Position numbers and translations under genes: made by a program | NCBI RefSeq assembly: GCF_001758785.1 | Contig: NZ_LROM01000054.1 | Coordinates: 1-48,026, forward strand | DNA from: Duganella phyllosphaerae | GTDB taxonomy: Bacteria > Pseudomonadota > Gammaproteobacteria > Burkholderiales > Burkholderiaceae_D | Direction of reading: 5' to 3' | Length of the DNA: 48,026 bases | Notes under the pieces: generated by a model | Told to the model about the DNA's origin: nothing | Databases searched by the model: none | Seen by the model: only the letters and a program-made list of their open reading frames with translations | Shown: positions 16,431 to 24,351 of the stretch, in pieces | How positions within the stretch are numbered: the first letter of the stretch is position 1 | Layout: each line of letters opens with the position of its first letter

Positions 16431-18344
16431 ATGACGGCACCAGAAAAACAAACCCTTGGCTTTCAAGCGGAAGTAAAACAGCTGCTGCAGCTGATGATCC
16501 ACTCGCTGTACTCCAACAAGGAAATCTTCCTGCGCGAGCTGATCTCCAACGCCTCCGACGCGTCGGACAAGCTGCGCTTTGAAGCGATCAACAACGACGC
16601 CCTGTACGGCAACGACCACGAGCTGAAGATCAAGGTCGGCTTCGACAAGGCCGCACGCACCATCACCATCTCGGACAACGGTATCGGCATGAGCCGCGAC
16701 GAGACCATTTCGCACCTGGGCACCATCGCCAAGTCGGGCACCAAGGAGTTCTTCGGCAAACTGTCGGGCGATCAGCAAAAAGATGCGGCCCTGATCGGCC
16801 AGTTCGGCGTGGGTTTCTACTCGGGCTTCATCATCGCCGACAAGATCACCGTGGAAACCCGCCGTGCCGGCCTCGATGCGTCGGAAGGCGTGCGCTGGGA
16901 ATCGGGCGGCGAGGGCGACTATTCGATCGAGCAGATCGAAAAAACCGGCCGTGGCACCGACATCATCCTGCACCTGCGCGAAGGCGAGGACGAGTTCCTG
17001 TCGTCGTGGAAGCTCAAATCGATCATCCGCAAGTACTCGGACCATATCTCGCTGCCGATCGTGATGCAGAAGGAAGAGTACGACGAAGAGAAAAAGGAAA
17101 CCGTCCTGCGCGACGAGACCGAAACCGTCAACCAGGCCAGCGCCCTGTGGGCCCGCAGCAAGTCCGAGATCACGCCGGAACAGTACGACGAGTTCTACAA
17201 GCACGTCTCGCACGACTTCCAGTCGCCGCTGACCTACACCCACAACCGCGTGGAAGGCCGCAGCGAGTACACCCAGCTGCTGTACATCCCGGCCAAGGCG
17301 CCGTTCGACCTGTGGGACCGCAACAAGCGTGGCGGCCTCAAACTGTACGTCAAGCGCGTATTCATCATGGACGACGCCGAGCAGCTGATGCCGACGTACC
17401 TGCGCATGGTCAAGGGCGTGATCGACTCGGCCGACCTGCCGCTGAACGTTTCGCGTGAAATCCTGCAAGAGTCGCGCGACGTGCGCGTGATCCGCGAAGG
17501 TTCGACCAAGCGCGTGATCGGCATGCTGGAAGAACTGGCCAACGCCGACGAGCAGGAAAAGAAAGACAAGTACGCGACCTTCTGGACCGAGTTCGGCCAG
17601 GTGCTCAAAGAGGGCATCGGCGAGGACGCGGCCAACAAGGACCGCCTGGCCAAGCTGCTGCGCTTTGCCTCGACTGCCAACGACAACGACGAGCAGACCG
17701 TCTCGCTGGAGCAGTTCCTGGCGCGTGCGAAAGAAGGCCAGGACAAGATTTATTACGTCACGGCCGACAATTACGTCGCCGCCAAGAACAGCCCGCACCT
17801 GGAAATCTTCCGCAAGAAAGGCGTGGAAGTGCTGCTGCTGACCGACCGCGTTGATGAATGGATGTTGTCGTTCCTGACCGAGTTCGATGGCAAGGAACTG
17901 GTGTCGGTGGCCAAGGGCGGCCTCGACCTGGGCGCGCTGGAAGACGAAGCCGAGAAGAAAGAGCACGAAGAAACCCAGACCTCGTACCAGGACCTGGTGG
18001 GCAAGATGAAGGAAGCGCTGGCCGACAAGGCCAAGGACGTGCGCGTGACGTTCCGCCTGACCGACTCGCCAGCCTGCCTGGTGGCCGATGAAAACGAACT
18101 GTCGGGCAACCTGCTGCGCATGTTGAAAGCGGCTGGCCAGAACGCGCCGGAATCGAAGCCTATCCTGGAAATCAACCCGGACCACCCGCTGGTGCAGCGT
18201 TTGAAGGCGGAAGACGTGGCCAGCTCGTTTGCCGACTGGGCCAACATCCTGTTCGACCAGGCCCTGCTGGCCGAAGGCGGTTCGCTGGCCGATCCGGCCT
18301 CGTTCGTCAAGCGCTTGAACGAGCTGCTGCTGAGCGCGAAGTAA
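16431..18344 (+). CDS. htpG: Molecular chaperone HtpG (bacterial Hsp90)
   Basis: This ATP-dependent cytoplasmic chaperone folds and remodels client proteins and is induced by heat. The start is ATG at 16431 ([17 protein letters not shown]) after CGAGGA, giving 637 residues, the usual size. The N-terminal GHKL ATPase domain (to about 215) shows [43 protein letters not shown] and [11 protein letters not shown]. The middle domain contains [16 protein letters not shown] with the catalytic Arg. The C-terminal dimerisation domain follows, without the MEEVD tail of eukaryotic Hsp90, as expected. It is a single-gene unit with a sigma-32 promoter before it and an intrinsic terminator behind. Confidence 0.98.
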   Translation: MTAPEKQTLGFQAEVKQLLQLMIHSLYSNKEIFLRELISNASDASDKLRFEAINNDALYGNDHELKIKVGFDKAARTITISDNGIGMSRDETISHLGTIAKSGTKEFFGKLSGDQQKDAALIGQFGVGFYSGFIIADKITVETRRAGLDASEGVRWESGGEGDYSIEQIEKTGRGTDIILHLREGEDEFLSSWKLKSIIRKYSDHISLPIVMQKEEYDEEKKETVLRDETETVNQASALWARSKSEITPEQYDEFYKHVSHDFQSPLTYTHNRVEGRSEYTQLLYIPAKAPFDLWDRNKRGGLKLYVKRVFIMDDAEQLMPTYLRMVKGVIDSADLPLNVSREILQESRDVRVIREGSTKRVIGMLEELANADEQEKKDKYATFWTEFGQVLKEGIGEDAANKDRLAKLLRFASTANDNDEQTVSLEQFLARAKEGQDKIYYVTADNYVAAKNSPHLEIFRKKGVEVLLLTDRVDEWMLSFLTEFDGKELVSVAKGGLDLGALEDEAEKKEHEETQTSYQDLVGKMKEALADKAKDVRVTFRLTDSPACLVADENELSGNLLRMLKAAGQNAPESKPILEINPDHPLVQRLKAEDVASSFADWANILFDQALLAEGGSLADPASFVKRLNELLLSAK

Positions 18345-18375
18345 TCTCGGGCCAGGCGCAAGTCGCCTGACGCAC

Positions 18376-18406
18376 ATGGCCCGTCATCGCTGACGGGCCA
18401 TTTTTT
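18376..18406 (+). terminator. Intrinsic terminator of htpG
   Basis: TGGCCCGTCA (18377-18386) and TGACGGGCCA (18391-18400) form a perfect 10-bp stem with a TCGC loop, followed by six T (18401-18406). The stop codon of the convergent MORN-like gene (18405-18407) overlaps the T-run. Confidence 0.95.
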
Positions 18407-20510
18407 ATTCGCCGAAGATAAAATGCGGCTTCTTGGGCGGTGGGCATCCTTCCGGGCCCGGCGACGTCTGCTTGCCGGTCTCGTCGAACTTCTTGCCGCA
18501 GTCGAGCACCTTGCCATTTTTGAAGCTGAAAATGCTGGCCACCTTGCCGTTGGGGTGATAGCAGATATTGTCGCCGTCGCGGTTGGTCGTGCCGTAGCTG
18601 ATCATGGCCACGCCGTTGACGGTACGCTTGTCGTGGCCGATGCGCGGTTCGGTACACTTGAGCTGGCCATTCTCGAAATACGTGTTCAATACCGACCTGT
18701 CCGCGACACGATCGACCAGCAGCTCGTCCTTCACCTTGCCATTGGCGTACCAGCTGCGGCCCTCCTGGCGCGCGCCGAACTGGAACACGTAATCGTATTC
18801 CGGTTTGCCGTTGGCAAAATAGGTGCGGTGATAATCACACACATCGTCCCGGTCCCACTGGTATTCGTTGAAGCTGCAGCGCCGGATATCGTTGATCAGC
18901 TGGCCGTTCTCCGCGTAGTCGCGCAGCCAGGTTTCCAGTTGCCCCTTGATGACCGCCAGCCGCTCGGGCTTGCCGTTCGGGTAGTAGCGTGCATGGAGCC
19001 CGTCTTTTGTGCCCATCTTCCACGTGGTGTCGAGTCGCAGGATCTTGCCGGTGTCGTCGTAGGCGCGCTCGCGGCCGTCCAGCTGGCCGTTGCGGTAGGT
19101 GGCCGAATAGATCACGGCGCCGTCGGGTGCGTAGCGCGTGCGGGCGCCGTCGAGCACGTCCATATTGTAGTGGTCGCGCAGGCGCAGCTTGCCATCGGCG
19201 GTCGTGGCGATTGCTTCGCCATGCTTCTTGCCTTTGACAAAATTTGCGCGCATGGTCGTGGCGACATCGCCATCCCGGTAAAAGAAAGTCCAGGGGCCGC
19301 TGCGCAAATCATCCTGGAACGCTCCCCGGCCGTCGTCGATAATCCACGGGCCTTGCCGGCTGCCCTTGACGTACTCGCCGCGTTCGATGACCTTGCTGCC
19401 CATGGTGCGCTCGTAAGGTCCGTTGAGCTCGCCGCCGGCATAGGTGTCGAAGCCGGTCACATCGCCGTCGCCGTTATAGTTGATGACCGTCCAGCGGCCT
19501 TCGCGCTTACCGGCACGCAAGACGCCGTCTTCGCTGAAGCGCGGTCCCGCGTAATGCCATTGACCCTCGGCTACGCCATTGACGTAAGCGCCCTTGCTTT
19601 CGCCTTCGCGCAGACCGCTGCGCTCCCACATGCCCTGGCGCTTGCCGTTGACGTAGTTGCCTCGTTCGATGACCGCGTTGTCATCCCATGCCAGGCTATA
19701 GAACACGGAGGGACCATCGGGTTTGCCGTCAAATTCCTGTGGCGCGGTTTCCCACGCCAGTTGCCATAGCCGGTAATTGGGCAAGCTGCTGCCCATGTCG
19801 CTGTCCAGGGTGTAGGTCGCGGTGAGGAAGCGGCCGTTCTTCTTCCCGAAAATCTTCTTGTACGTGACCGCATCCTTGCTGTCCGGCGCCGCCCGCTGGC
19901 CATCGGCCGTGTAGTAACCCATGACAGTGCCGGTAGTGTGGTCGACGCCGTCGAAGTCGGGGTTGCCACTTTTGCCACCCACGCGTCCGTCCACGCTGTA
20001 GTCGAGCGGCGCCAGTTCCGCCAGCGCCGCCTTGACGCGCGCGGCATTGAGCGCGGTGTCACCCTTGGCAATGCGGTCGAGCGCAGGCTGCAGGGCGGCC
20101 AGTCGCACGTAGTTGCCCAGGGCCTGGTGGTAGCGGTAGGCGCGCAAGCCCTGTTTGCCATCGAGGCGCAGCAGGACCAGCATGGTCTGGTGCTCGGGCG
20201 CCGGATCGCGGTCGAGTGCAGCATAGAACACTGAACGGATGTCGGCCTTGCCGAAAGTTTCGAGCTTGCGCGCTTTGGCATTGACCAGGGGTTCGCCATT
20301 CGTCCCGGTGCAGGCGCAGTAGTAAGCGGTGACGCCGCCGGCTTCCTTGATGAAGGCAATATCGGCGCCGCTGTCCTGCGAGGAAGTAACGACCGGGTGG
20401 GCCAGGGATTTGCCCTCGTAGAACGGTGCAGCGTGGACCAGATGGACTGGGGAAGCAAGCGCTGCGGCCAACAACACCGCAAGCAGCTTGGCAGGAGGCA
20501 AGCACCGCAT
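18405..20510 (-). CDS. Exported protein with MORN-like (YwqK-type) repeats
   Basis: This 701-residue protein starts with a signal peptide (about 1-27, cut after VHLVHAA). The N-terminal third has no recognised fold. From about residue 270 onward it is filled with repeats of the Y-x-N-G-x-x-x-G-x-W type, for example YVNGKRQGMWE, YVKGSRQGPW, YRNGQLDGRE, YYPNGKPERL, WYANGKVKDE and YFENGQLKC. These are MORN-related beta-hairpin units seen in YwqK-type proteins. Database labels often call such proteins antitoxins, but no toxin gene is nearby and I give no such role. It probably lies in the periplasm or at the envelope. The ATG directly follows the stop of the hydrolase gene with no spacer, indicating coupled translation. 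Confidence 0.85.
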   Translation of the reverse strand: MRCLPPAKLLAVLLAAALASPVHLVHAAPFYEGKSLAHPVVTSSQDSGADIAFIKEAGGVTAYYCACTGTNGEPLVNAKARKLETFGKADIRSVFYAALDRDPAPEHQTMLVLLRLDGKQGLRAYRYHQALGNYVRLAALQPALDRIAKGDTALNAARVKAALAELAPLDYSVDGRVGGKSGNPDFDGVDHTTGTVMGYYTADGQRAAPDSKDAVTYKKIFGKKNGRFLTATYTLDSDMGSSLPNYRLWQLAWETAPQEFDGKPDGPSVFYSLAWDDNAVIERGNYVNGKRQGMWERSGLREGESKGAYVNGVAEGQWHYAGPRFSEDGVLRAGKREGRWTVINYNGDGDVTGFDTYAGGELNGPYERTMGSKVIERGEYVKGSRQGPWIIDDGRGAFQDDLRSGPWTFFYRDGDVATTMRANFVKGKKHGEAIATTADGKLRLRDHYNMDVLDGARTRYAPDGAVIYSATYRNGQLDGRERAYDDTGKILRLDTTWKMGTKDGLHARYYPNGKPERLAVIKGQLETWLRDYAENGQLINDIRRCSFNEYQWDRDDVCDYHRTYFANGKPEYDYVFQFGARQEGRSWYANGKVKDELLVDRVADRSVLNTYFENGQLKCTEPRIGHDKRTVNGVAMISYGTTNRDGDNICYHPNGKVASIFSFKNGKVLDCGKKFDETGKQTSPGPEGCPPPKKPHFIFGE

Positions 20511-21065
20511 TCAGACTCCTGCCAGCGTCAGCCTGGCGCAAAACTCTTCCAGCAGCTGCGCGCCTTCCGGCCAGGCGCCGTAGCCGGCGTCGCCGTTGAT
20601 GTGACCGGCATCGCCGATCTCGACGCAGACGCTGCCCCAGGCCAGCGCGAATTCGCGCGCTCGCTCGATCGATACGTACGGATCGTTGTTGCTGGCAATG
20701 ACCAGGGTGGGGAAGGGCAGTGGCGCCAGCTGCATCGGCTGGAAGCCGGTGGTGCAGTCCGGGTAGGACGGGGCGTCGGTGTCTGAAGGCGCTACCAGGA
20801 AGGCGCCGGCCACCTGGTGGCCAGATCCCGATGCGGCCCAGCGCGTGACCAGTGCGCAGCTCAGGCTGTGGGCAACCAGCACCGGCGGCGTGGCGCAGCG
20901 GGCGATGGCGGCGTCCAGTTCAGCCACCCATTCGTCGGCATCAGGCGTCTCCCAGTCGCGGTGGGGCACCCGTACCCAGTCCGGGTGCTGTTGTTCCCAG
21001 TGGCTCTGCCAGTGCGCGGGGCCGGAATTCCACAGGCCTGCCAATACCAGTACTTCTTGCGCCAT
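20511..21065 (-). CDS. RBBP9/YdeN-like alpha/beta hydrolase
   Basis: I start this gene at ATG 21065 (MAQEVLVLAGLWNSGPAHWQ), not the in-frame ATG 66 nt upstream, since the family begins directly with the first strand and the LPGWxxSGPxHWQ-type oxyanion region. The 184-residue protein has the nucleophile elbow in VLVAHSLSCALVTRWA (Ser in AHSLS replacing the classic GxSxG), FLVAPSD, VIASNNDPYVS (acid) and the catalytic His in GDAGHINGDAGYG. RBBP9/YdeN proteins are small serine hydrolases of uncertain substrate. It is the first gene of a two-gene unit with the MORN-like protein, which starts at the next base after its stop. Confidence 0.9.
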   Translation of the reverse strand: MAQEVLVLAGLWNSGPAHWQSHWEQQHPDWVRVPHRDWETPDADEWVAELDAAIARCATPPVLVAHSLSCALVTRWAASGSGHQVAGAFLVAPSDTDAPSYPDCTTGFQPMQLAPLPFPTLVIASNNDPYVSIERAREFALAWGSVCVEIGDAGHINGDAGYGAWPEGAQLLEEFCARLTLAGV

Positions 21066-21149
21066 AACGACTCCCATAGATGATCTAAGAGACATGATTC
21101 TACCGAAAAACTTTTTTTGAACTTTTTTCAAAAAAATTCAAATAAACCC

Positions 21150-21176
21150 TCAAGTTCCCCAAAACCTTGCCGTTAC
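21150..21176 (+). promoter_or_regulatory. Sigma-28-like promoter, copy 1
   Basis: TCAAGTTC (21150-21157), an 11-nt spacer, then GCCGTTAC (21169-21176) match the FliA consensus TAAAGTTT-N11-GCCGATAA well. It lies 417 nt before the flhD ATG and is repeated 118 nt downstream. Confidence 0.65.
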
Positions 21177-21267
21177 CAGGTTCAGGATGCGGGGAAAAGC
21201 AGGTAAAGACCGCTCCAGGTTGCATGAAGGTAGCCGAAAATAATTAAAAATTTTTTCGTGGAAACCC

Positions 21268-21294
21268 TAAAGTTCTCCAAAAAGCTGCCGTAAC
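21268..21294 (+). promoter_or_regulatory. Sigma-28-like promoter, copy 2
   Basis: TAAAGTTC (21268-21275), an 11-nt spacer, then GCCGTAAC (21287-21294) match the FliA consensus in seven of eight -35 positions and the GCCG core plus TA of the -10. The surrounding bases (AAACCCT before, ACCxGGTT after) are shared with copy 1, so the two arose by duplication. Confidence 0.7.
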
Positions 21295-21428
21295 CGGGTT
21301 AGATGTAGCAAAAAAGCGTCGCTTGCATGAAGTTTTTTAGTCCCGTTCCACCGCTTTTTCAGGACGAATTTGAAGACTGCCAGCCACCAGAAGTCTGCGC
21401 CGCAAGGGCGTAGAGCCTCGATCTGCGA

Positions 21429-21447
21429 GTGTTTGTAAGACAAACAC
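21429..21447 (+). promoter_or_regulatory. Hairpin in flhD leader (upper)
   Basis: GTGTTTG (21429-21435) and CAAACAC (21441-21447) pair perfectly over 7 bp with a 5-nt loop. It lies downstream of both sigma-28-like promoters, so it would be in the transcript. Function unknown. Confidence 0.5.
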
Positions 21448-21477
21448 CGACGGGTCGCGTTCGCTATTTCCTGACGG

Positions 21478-21510
21478 AAAATACGGAGGAACACCTCTTC
21501 TCGTATTTTT
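21478..21510 (+). promoter_or_regulatory. Terminator-like hairpin in flhD leader (lower)
   Basis: AAAATACG (21478-21485) pairs with CGTATTTT (21502-21509). Inside it GAGG-AACA-CCTC forms a second short stem, and the 3' arm ends in a T5 run (21506-21510). It sits about 83 nt before the flhD start. It could be an attenuator or a simple structured leader. Confidence 0.5.
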
Positions 21511-21592
21511 GTTGCTCCCGCAGAATGTATCTCACTGGAAACGTAATTCCACAGTGAAATATACGAAGCACACGAACTACTGGGAGATGGAA

Positions 21593-21910
21593 ATGACTGC
21601 AAACGACATGATGGCTGAGATCCGCGATGCTAACCTGAGCTACCTGATGCTCGCGCAGCAAATGATCCGCGCTGACAAGGTCACCGCGATCTTCCGTCTC
21701 GGCGTCTCTGCCGAAATCGCCGAGCTGATCGAAGGCATGAGCAACGCTCAAATCCTCAAGCTCGCTGGCGGCAACATGATGCTGGCCCGCTTCCGCTTCG
21801 ACGACAGCGCCATCCTGTCGATGCTGACCAACTATAATAAAGACCGCACCCTGGCGCAGTCGCACGCCGCCATCCTGATGGCCGGCCAGGCCGTTGAAGA
21901 AATCGCATAA
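21593..21910 (+). CDS. flhD: Flagellar master regulator subunit FlhD
   Basis: FlhD joins FlhC in a heterohexamer that activates class II flagellar operons with sigma-70. The start is ATG at 21593, six bases after GGGAG; a nearby in-frame ATG at 21587 overlaps that ribosome site and is less likely. The 105-residue protein matches the family: ANDMMAEIRDANLSYLMLAQ near the N-terminus, IRADKVTAIFRLGVS, and the MMLARFRFDD segment. FlhDC as the top regulator is typical of enterobacteria and many Burkholderiales. flhC follows after 30 nt. The long upstream region with sigma-28-like promoters suggests layered control. Confidence 0.96.
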   Translation: MTANDMMAEIRDANLSYLMLAQQMIRADKVTAIFRLGVSAEIAELIEGMSNAQILKLAGGNMMLARFRFDDSAILSMLTNYNKDRTLAQSHAAILMAGQAVEEIA

Positions 21911-21940
21911 TCTATCTATCAGCAGCCGGGAGCCCAGATC

Positions 21941-22510
21941 ATGACCAAGAAAAGCGTAGTCTCCGAAGCCCAGGAAATTCAACTGGCCATCGAACTGATC
22001 CAACTGGGCGCACGCCTGCAGTTGCTCGAGTCGGAAGTGTCGCTGTCGCGCGAGCGGCTGCTCAAGCTCTATAAAGAGCTGCGCGGCATGTCGCCACCGA
22101 AAGGCATGCTGCCGTTTTCGACCGACTGGTTCCTGACCTGGCAGCCGAACATTCATTCTTCGCTGTTCATCAACATTCACCAGTTTTTGGTGACCCACGC
22201 TGGCGCTTCCGGCATCCAGGCCGTGATGAAGGCTTACCAGCTGTACCTCGAACAAATGCCGCCGGCCCCGGGCGAAGAGCCGCTGCTGTCGCTCACCCGG
22301 GCCTGGACCCTGGTGCGTTTCTTCAGCAGCAAGATGCTGGAAACCGCGCCTTGCAACAAATGCCAGGGCAAATTCGTGGTCAACGCCATGGACCTGCACG
22401 GCAGCTACGTGTGCGGCCTGTGCCACATGCCTTCCCGCGCCGGCAAGACCAAGGCGGCGCAAAAAGCGCGCGACGCCGAACTGGCCGACGCTGAAGCGCT
22501 GGCTGCCTGA
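21941..22510 (+). CDS. flhC: Flagellar master regulator subunit FlhC
   Basis: FlhC is the DNA-binding, zinc-containing partner of FlhD. The 189-residue product has the expected length. The four zinc cysteines are present as CNKC (about 139-142) and CGLC (about 159-162), with [14 protein letters not shown]. Also seen are [20 protein letters not shown] near the N-terminus and [11 protein letters not shown]. The start is ATG at 21941 with GGGAG 11 nt upstream. It is cotranscribed with flhD. Together the two make the switch for the motility genes that follow. Confidence 0.97.
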   Translation: MTKKSVVSEAQEIQLAIELIQLGARLQLLESEVSLSRERLLKLYKELRGMSPPKGMLPFSTDWFLTWQPNIHSSLFINIHQFLVTHAGASGIQAVMKAYQLYLEQMPPAPGEEPLLSLTRAWTLVRFFSSKMLETAPCNKCQGKFVVNAMDLHGSYVCGLCHMPSRAGKTKAAQKARDAELADAEALAA

Positions 22511-22551
22511 TCGGCCTGCGTTTCTTGCCTGGTCCGTCCTACCTCTCGACA

Positions 22552-23325
22552 ATGGTCCGCACGCCCGCCGTGCGGGCCTTGCTGATCCAGTGCGGCGCCG
22601 CGCCGCTCACGCTGGTGCTGGTTTACCTGCTGGCCTCGCTCCGTCTTCCCTGGTTTTACCCGGTTAACTACCTGACCGTGGCCGTGATCCACGGCCTGCT
22701 CGCAGCCGTCATTACCTGGCGGGTGGGGCTGGCGCCGTGGTGGCGGCTCATCGAGTTCCTGTTTCCGCTGGCGGTGCTGGCCACGCTGGCGCTGCATTTG
22801 CCTCCGTGGATCTTCCTGCTGGTATTTCTCGTCCTGTTGGGCTGGTACTGGTCCACGTTCCGCACCCAGGTGCCGTACTACCCGTCCAGTCCGGACGTGT
22901 GGGATGCCGTGCGCCAGCAACTGCCACCGCCGTCCCCCACTGGCCAACCGCTGCGGGTGATCGACATCGGCAGCGGGCTCGGTGGTTTCGTGCTGTATAT
23001 GGCCAGGGTACGGCCCGATATCGAGGTGGTCGGCATCGAGCTGGCGCCGTTGCCGTGGCTGGTCAGCTGGCTGCGGGCGCGCATTGCTGGCAGCCGGGCC
23101 CGGTTTATCCGCGGCGATTACGAGCAGCTCGACTTCGGCCAGTTCAACCTGGTGTTCGCCTACCTGTCGCCGGCGGTGATGGCGCCTTTGTGGCGCAAGG
23201 CAGAGGCGGAAATGTGTCATGGCGACACGCTCATCAGCTACGAGTTTGCAATTGACGCGAGAAAGCCCGATCTGGTCATTCACGCCACAAACACATCAAC
23301 TCCCCTCTATAAATGGTGCTTTTAA
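22552..23325 (+). CDS. Membrane-anchored class I SAM-dependent methyltransferase
   Basis: The start is ATG at 22552 (a TTG at 22525 is an alternative), giving 257 residues. The first ~105 residues hold three or four hydrophobic segments (APLTLVLVYLLASL, YLTVAVIHGLLAAVI, FLLVFLVLLGWYW). A Rossmann methyltransferase domain follows, with motif I VIDIGSGLGGFVLYMA, the acidic loop VVGIELAPLPWLVSW, RFIRGDYEQLDF and NLVFAYLSPAVM. The SAM-binding domain should face the cytoplasm. It sits between flhC and motA, on the same strand, about 40 nt after flhC, so it may be cotranscribed with flhDC. The substrate is unknown. A link to motility, for example methylation of an envelope or flagellar component, is only positional. 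Confidence 0.82.
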   Translation: MVRTPAVRALLIQCGAAPLTLVLVYLLASLRLPWFYPVNYLTVAVIHGLLAAVITWRVGLAPWWRLIEFLFPLAVLATLALHLPPWIFLLVFLVLLGWYWSTFRTQVPYYPSSPDVWDAVRQQLPPPSPTGQPLRVIDIGSGLGGFVLYMARVRPDIEVVGIELAPLPWLVSWLRARIAGSRARFIRGDYEQLDFGQFNLVFAYLSPAVMAPLWRKAEAEMCHGDTLISYEFAIDARKPDLVIHATNTSTPLYKWCF

Positions 23326-23454
23326 GCATCATTCGGCGTTATTCGCTTGCCCGTCAGCACTCAGACACGCTATTGTAGTTCTACACGTAAATTTTATGAA
23401 ATCGGGCCGCCGTTAGTTAATGTTTTGGCCCTTTTTCTTTTTCGGGAGTCTTAC

Positions 23455-24315
23455 TTGTTTGTCATCATCGGTTATGTCGTCATCATGGTCGGCGTCTTTG
23501 GCGGTTACGCCATGGCGGGCGGGCACCTGGCTGCGCTGTTCCAGCCGCTCGAGCTGGTGATGATCGGCGGCGGCGCCTTCGGCGCTTTCATTGCCGGTAA
23601 CAATGCCAAGACCATCAAGGCCACCATGGGCGCCATGCCCAAGCTGCTCAAGGGCTCGCGCTTCAATAAAGACCTGTACATGGAGCTCATGTCGCTGATG
23701 TTCGACGTGCTGTCCAAGGTCCGCAAGGAAGGCCTGATGTCGATCGAAGGCGATATCGACAGTCCCGAACAAAGCCCGGTGTTCAGCAAATACCCGAGCG
23801 TCCTGTCCGATCATCACATCGTCGAATTCATCACCGATTACCTGCGCCTGATGGTGTCCGGGAATATGGATGCGTTCCAGATCGAAAACCTGATGGACAA
23901 CGAGATCGACACCCACCACCACGAGGGCGCAGCGCCGGCCCACGCGATTGCCCGCCTGGGCGACGGCATGCCCGCTTTCGGTATCGTGGCGGCGGTGATG
24001 GGCGTGGTCCACACGATGGAAAACGTCGGTTTGCCACCGGCCGAGCTGGGCATCCTGATCGCCCACGCGCTGGTCGGTACCTTCCTCGGTATTCTGCTGG
24101 CCTATGGTTTTGTTGCGCCGCTGGCCAGCTTGCACGAACAGAAGCTGGAAGAAGAAACCAAGATGTACCAGTGCGTCAAGGTCATCCTGCTGGCCAGCCT
24201 CAACGGCTATGCGCCGGCGCTGGCCGTGGAGTTCGGCCGCAAGGTGCTGTACTCGACCGAGCGCCCGACCTTCAGCGAGCTGGAAGACCACATCAAGAAA
24301 TCGAAATCCAAGTGA
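23455..24315 (+). CDS. motA: Flagellar motor stator protein MotA
   Basis: MotA with MotB forms the proton-driven stator of the flagellar motor. The natural start is the TTG at 23455 (read FVIIGYVVIMVGVFGGYAMAGG), six bases after GGGAG at 23444-23448, because MotA homologues begin exactly there. The open frame reaching further upstream (23347) is non-coding. The 286-residue product has four membrane segments, the cytoplasmic loop with FSKYPSVLSDHHIVEFITD, and the GMPAFGIVAAVMGVVHTM and ALVGTFLGILLAYGFVAPLA segments with the conserved prolines. motB follows after 36 nt. Confidence 0.95.
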   Translation: MFVIIGYVVIMVGVFGGYAMAGGHLAALFQPLELVMIGGGAFGAFIAGNNAKTIKATMGAMPKLLKGSRFNKDLYMELMSLMFDVLSKVRKEGLMSIEGDIDSPEQSPVFSKYPSVLSDHHIVEFITDYLRLMVSGNMDAFQIENLMDNEIDTHHHEGAAPAHAIARLGDGMPAFGIVAAVMGVVHTMENVGLPPAELGILIAHALVGTFLGILLAYGFVAPLASLHEQKLEEETKMYQCVKVILLASLNGYAPALAVEFGRKVLYSTERPTFSELEDHIKKSKSK

Positions 24316-24351
24316 TGAATTTTCTGATGTTCAGCCAACCAAGGAACCGCC

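Larger units (their letters stand above)
21066..21592. other. Long regulatory region upstream of flhD
   Basis: This 527-nt gap between the hydrolase gene (minus) and flhD (plus) holds no credible gene. It contains an AT-rich inverted repeat (21116-21142: TTTGAA-c-TTTTTT facing AAAAAA-a-TTCAAA), two tandem copies of a sigma-28-like promoter, and two hairpins in the presumed leader. The long untranslated stretch resembles the heavily regulated flhDC leader of enterobacteria. Confidence 0.7.

Noticed and set aside
18405..20510. Toxin-antitoxin assignment for the YwqK/MORN-like protein
   Set aside because: No toxin gene is adjacent, and the protein is exported and 701 residues long, unlike the small antitoxins of known modules.
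23388..23420. Sigma-28-like promoter before motA (TAAATTTT, then GCCGTTAG)
   Set aside because: The spacer would be 13 rather than 11 nt and the -35 match is poor. It is too weak to call.
23347..23454. Upstream extension of motA
   Set aside because: MotA homologues start at the FVIIGY segment; the extra 36 residues have no family match and the ribosome site points to 23455.
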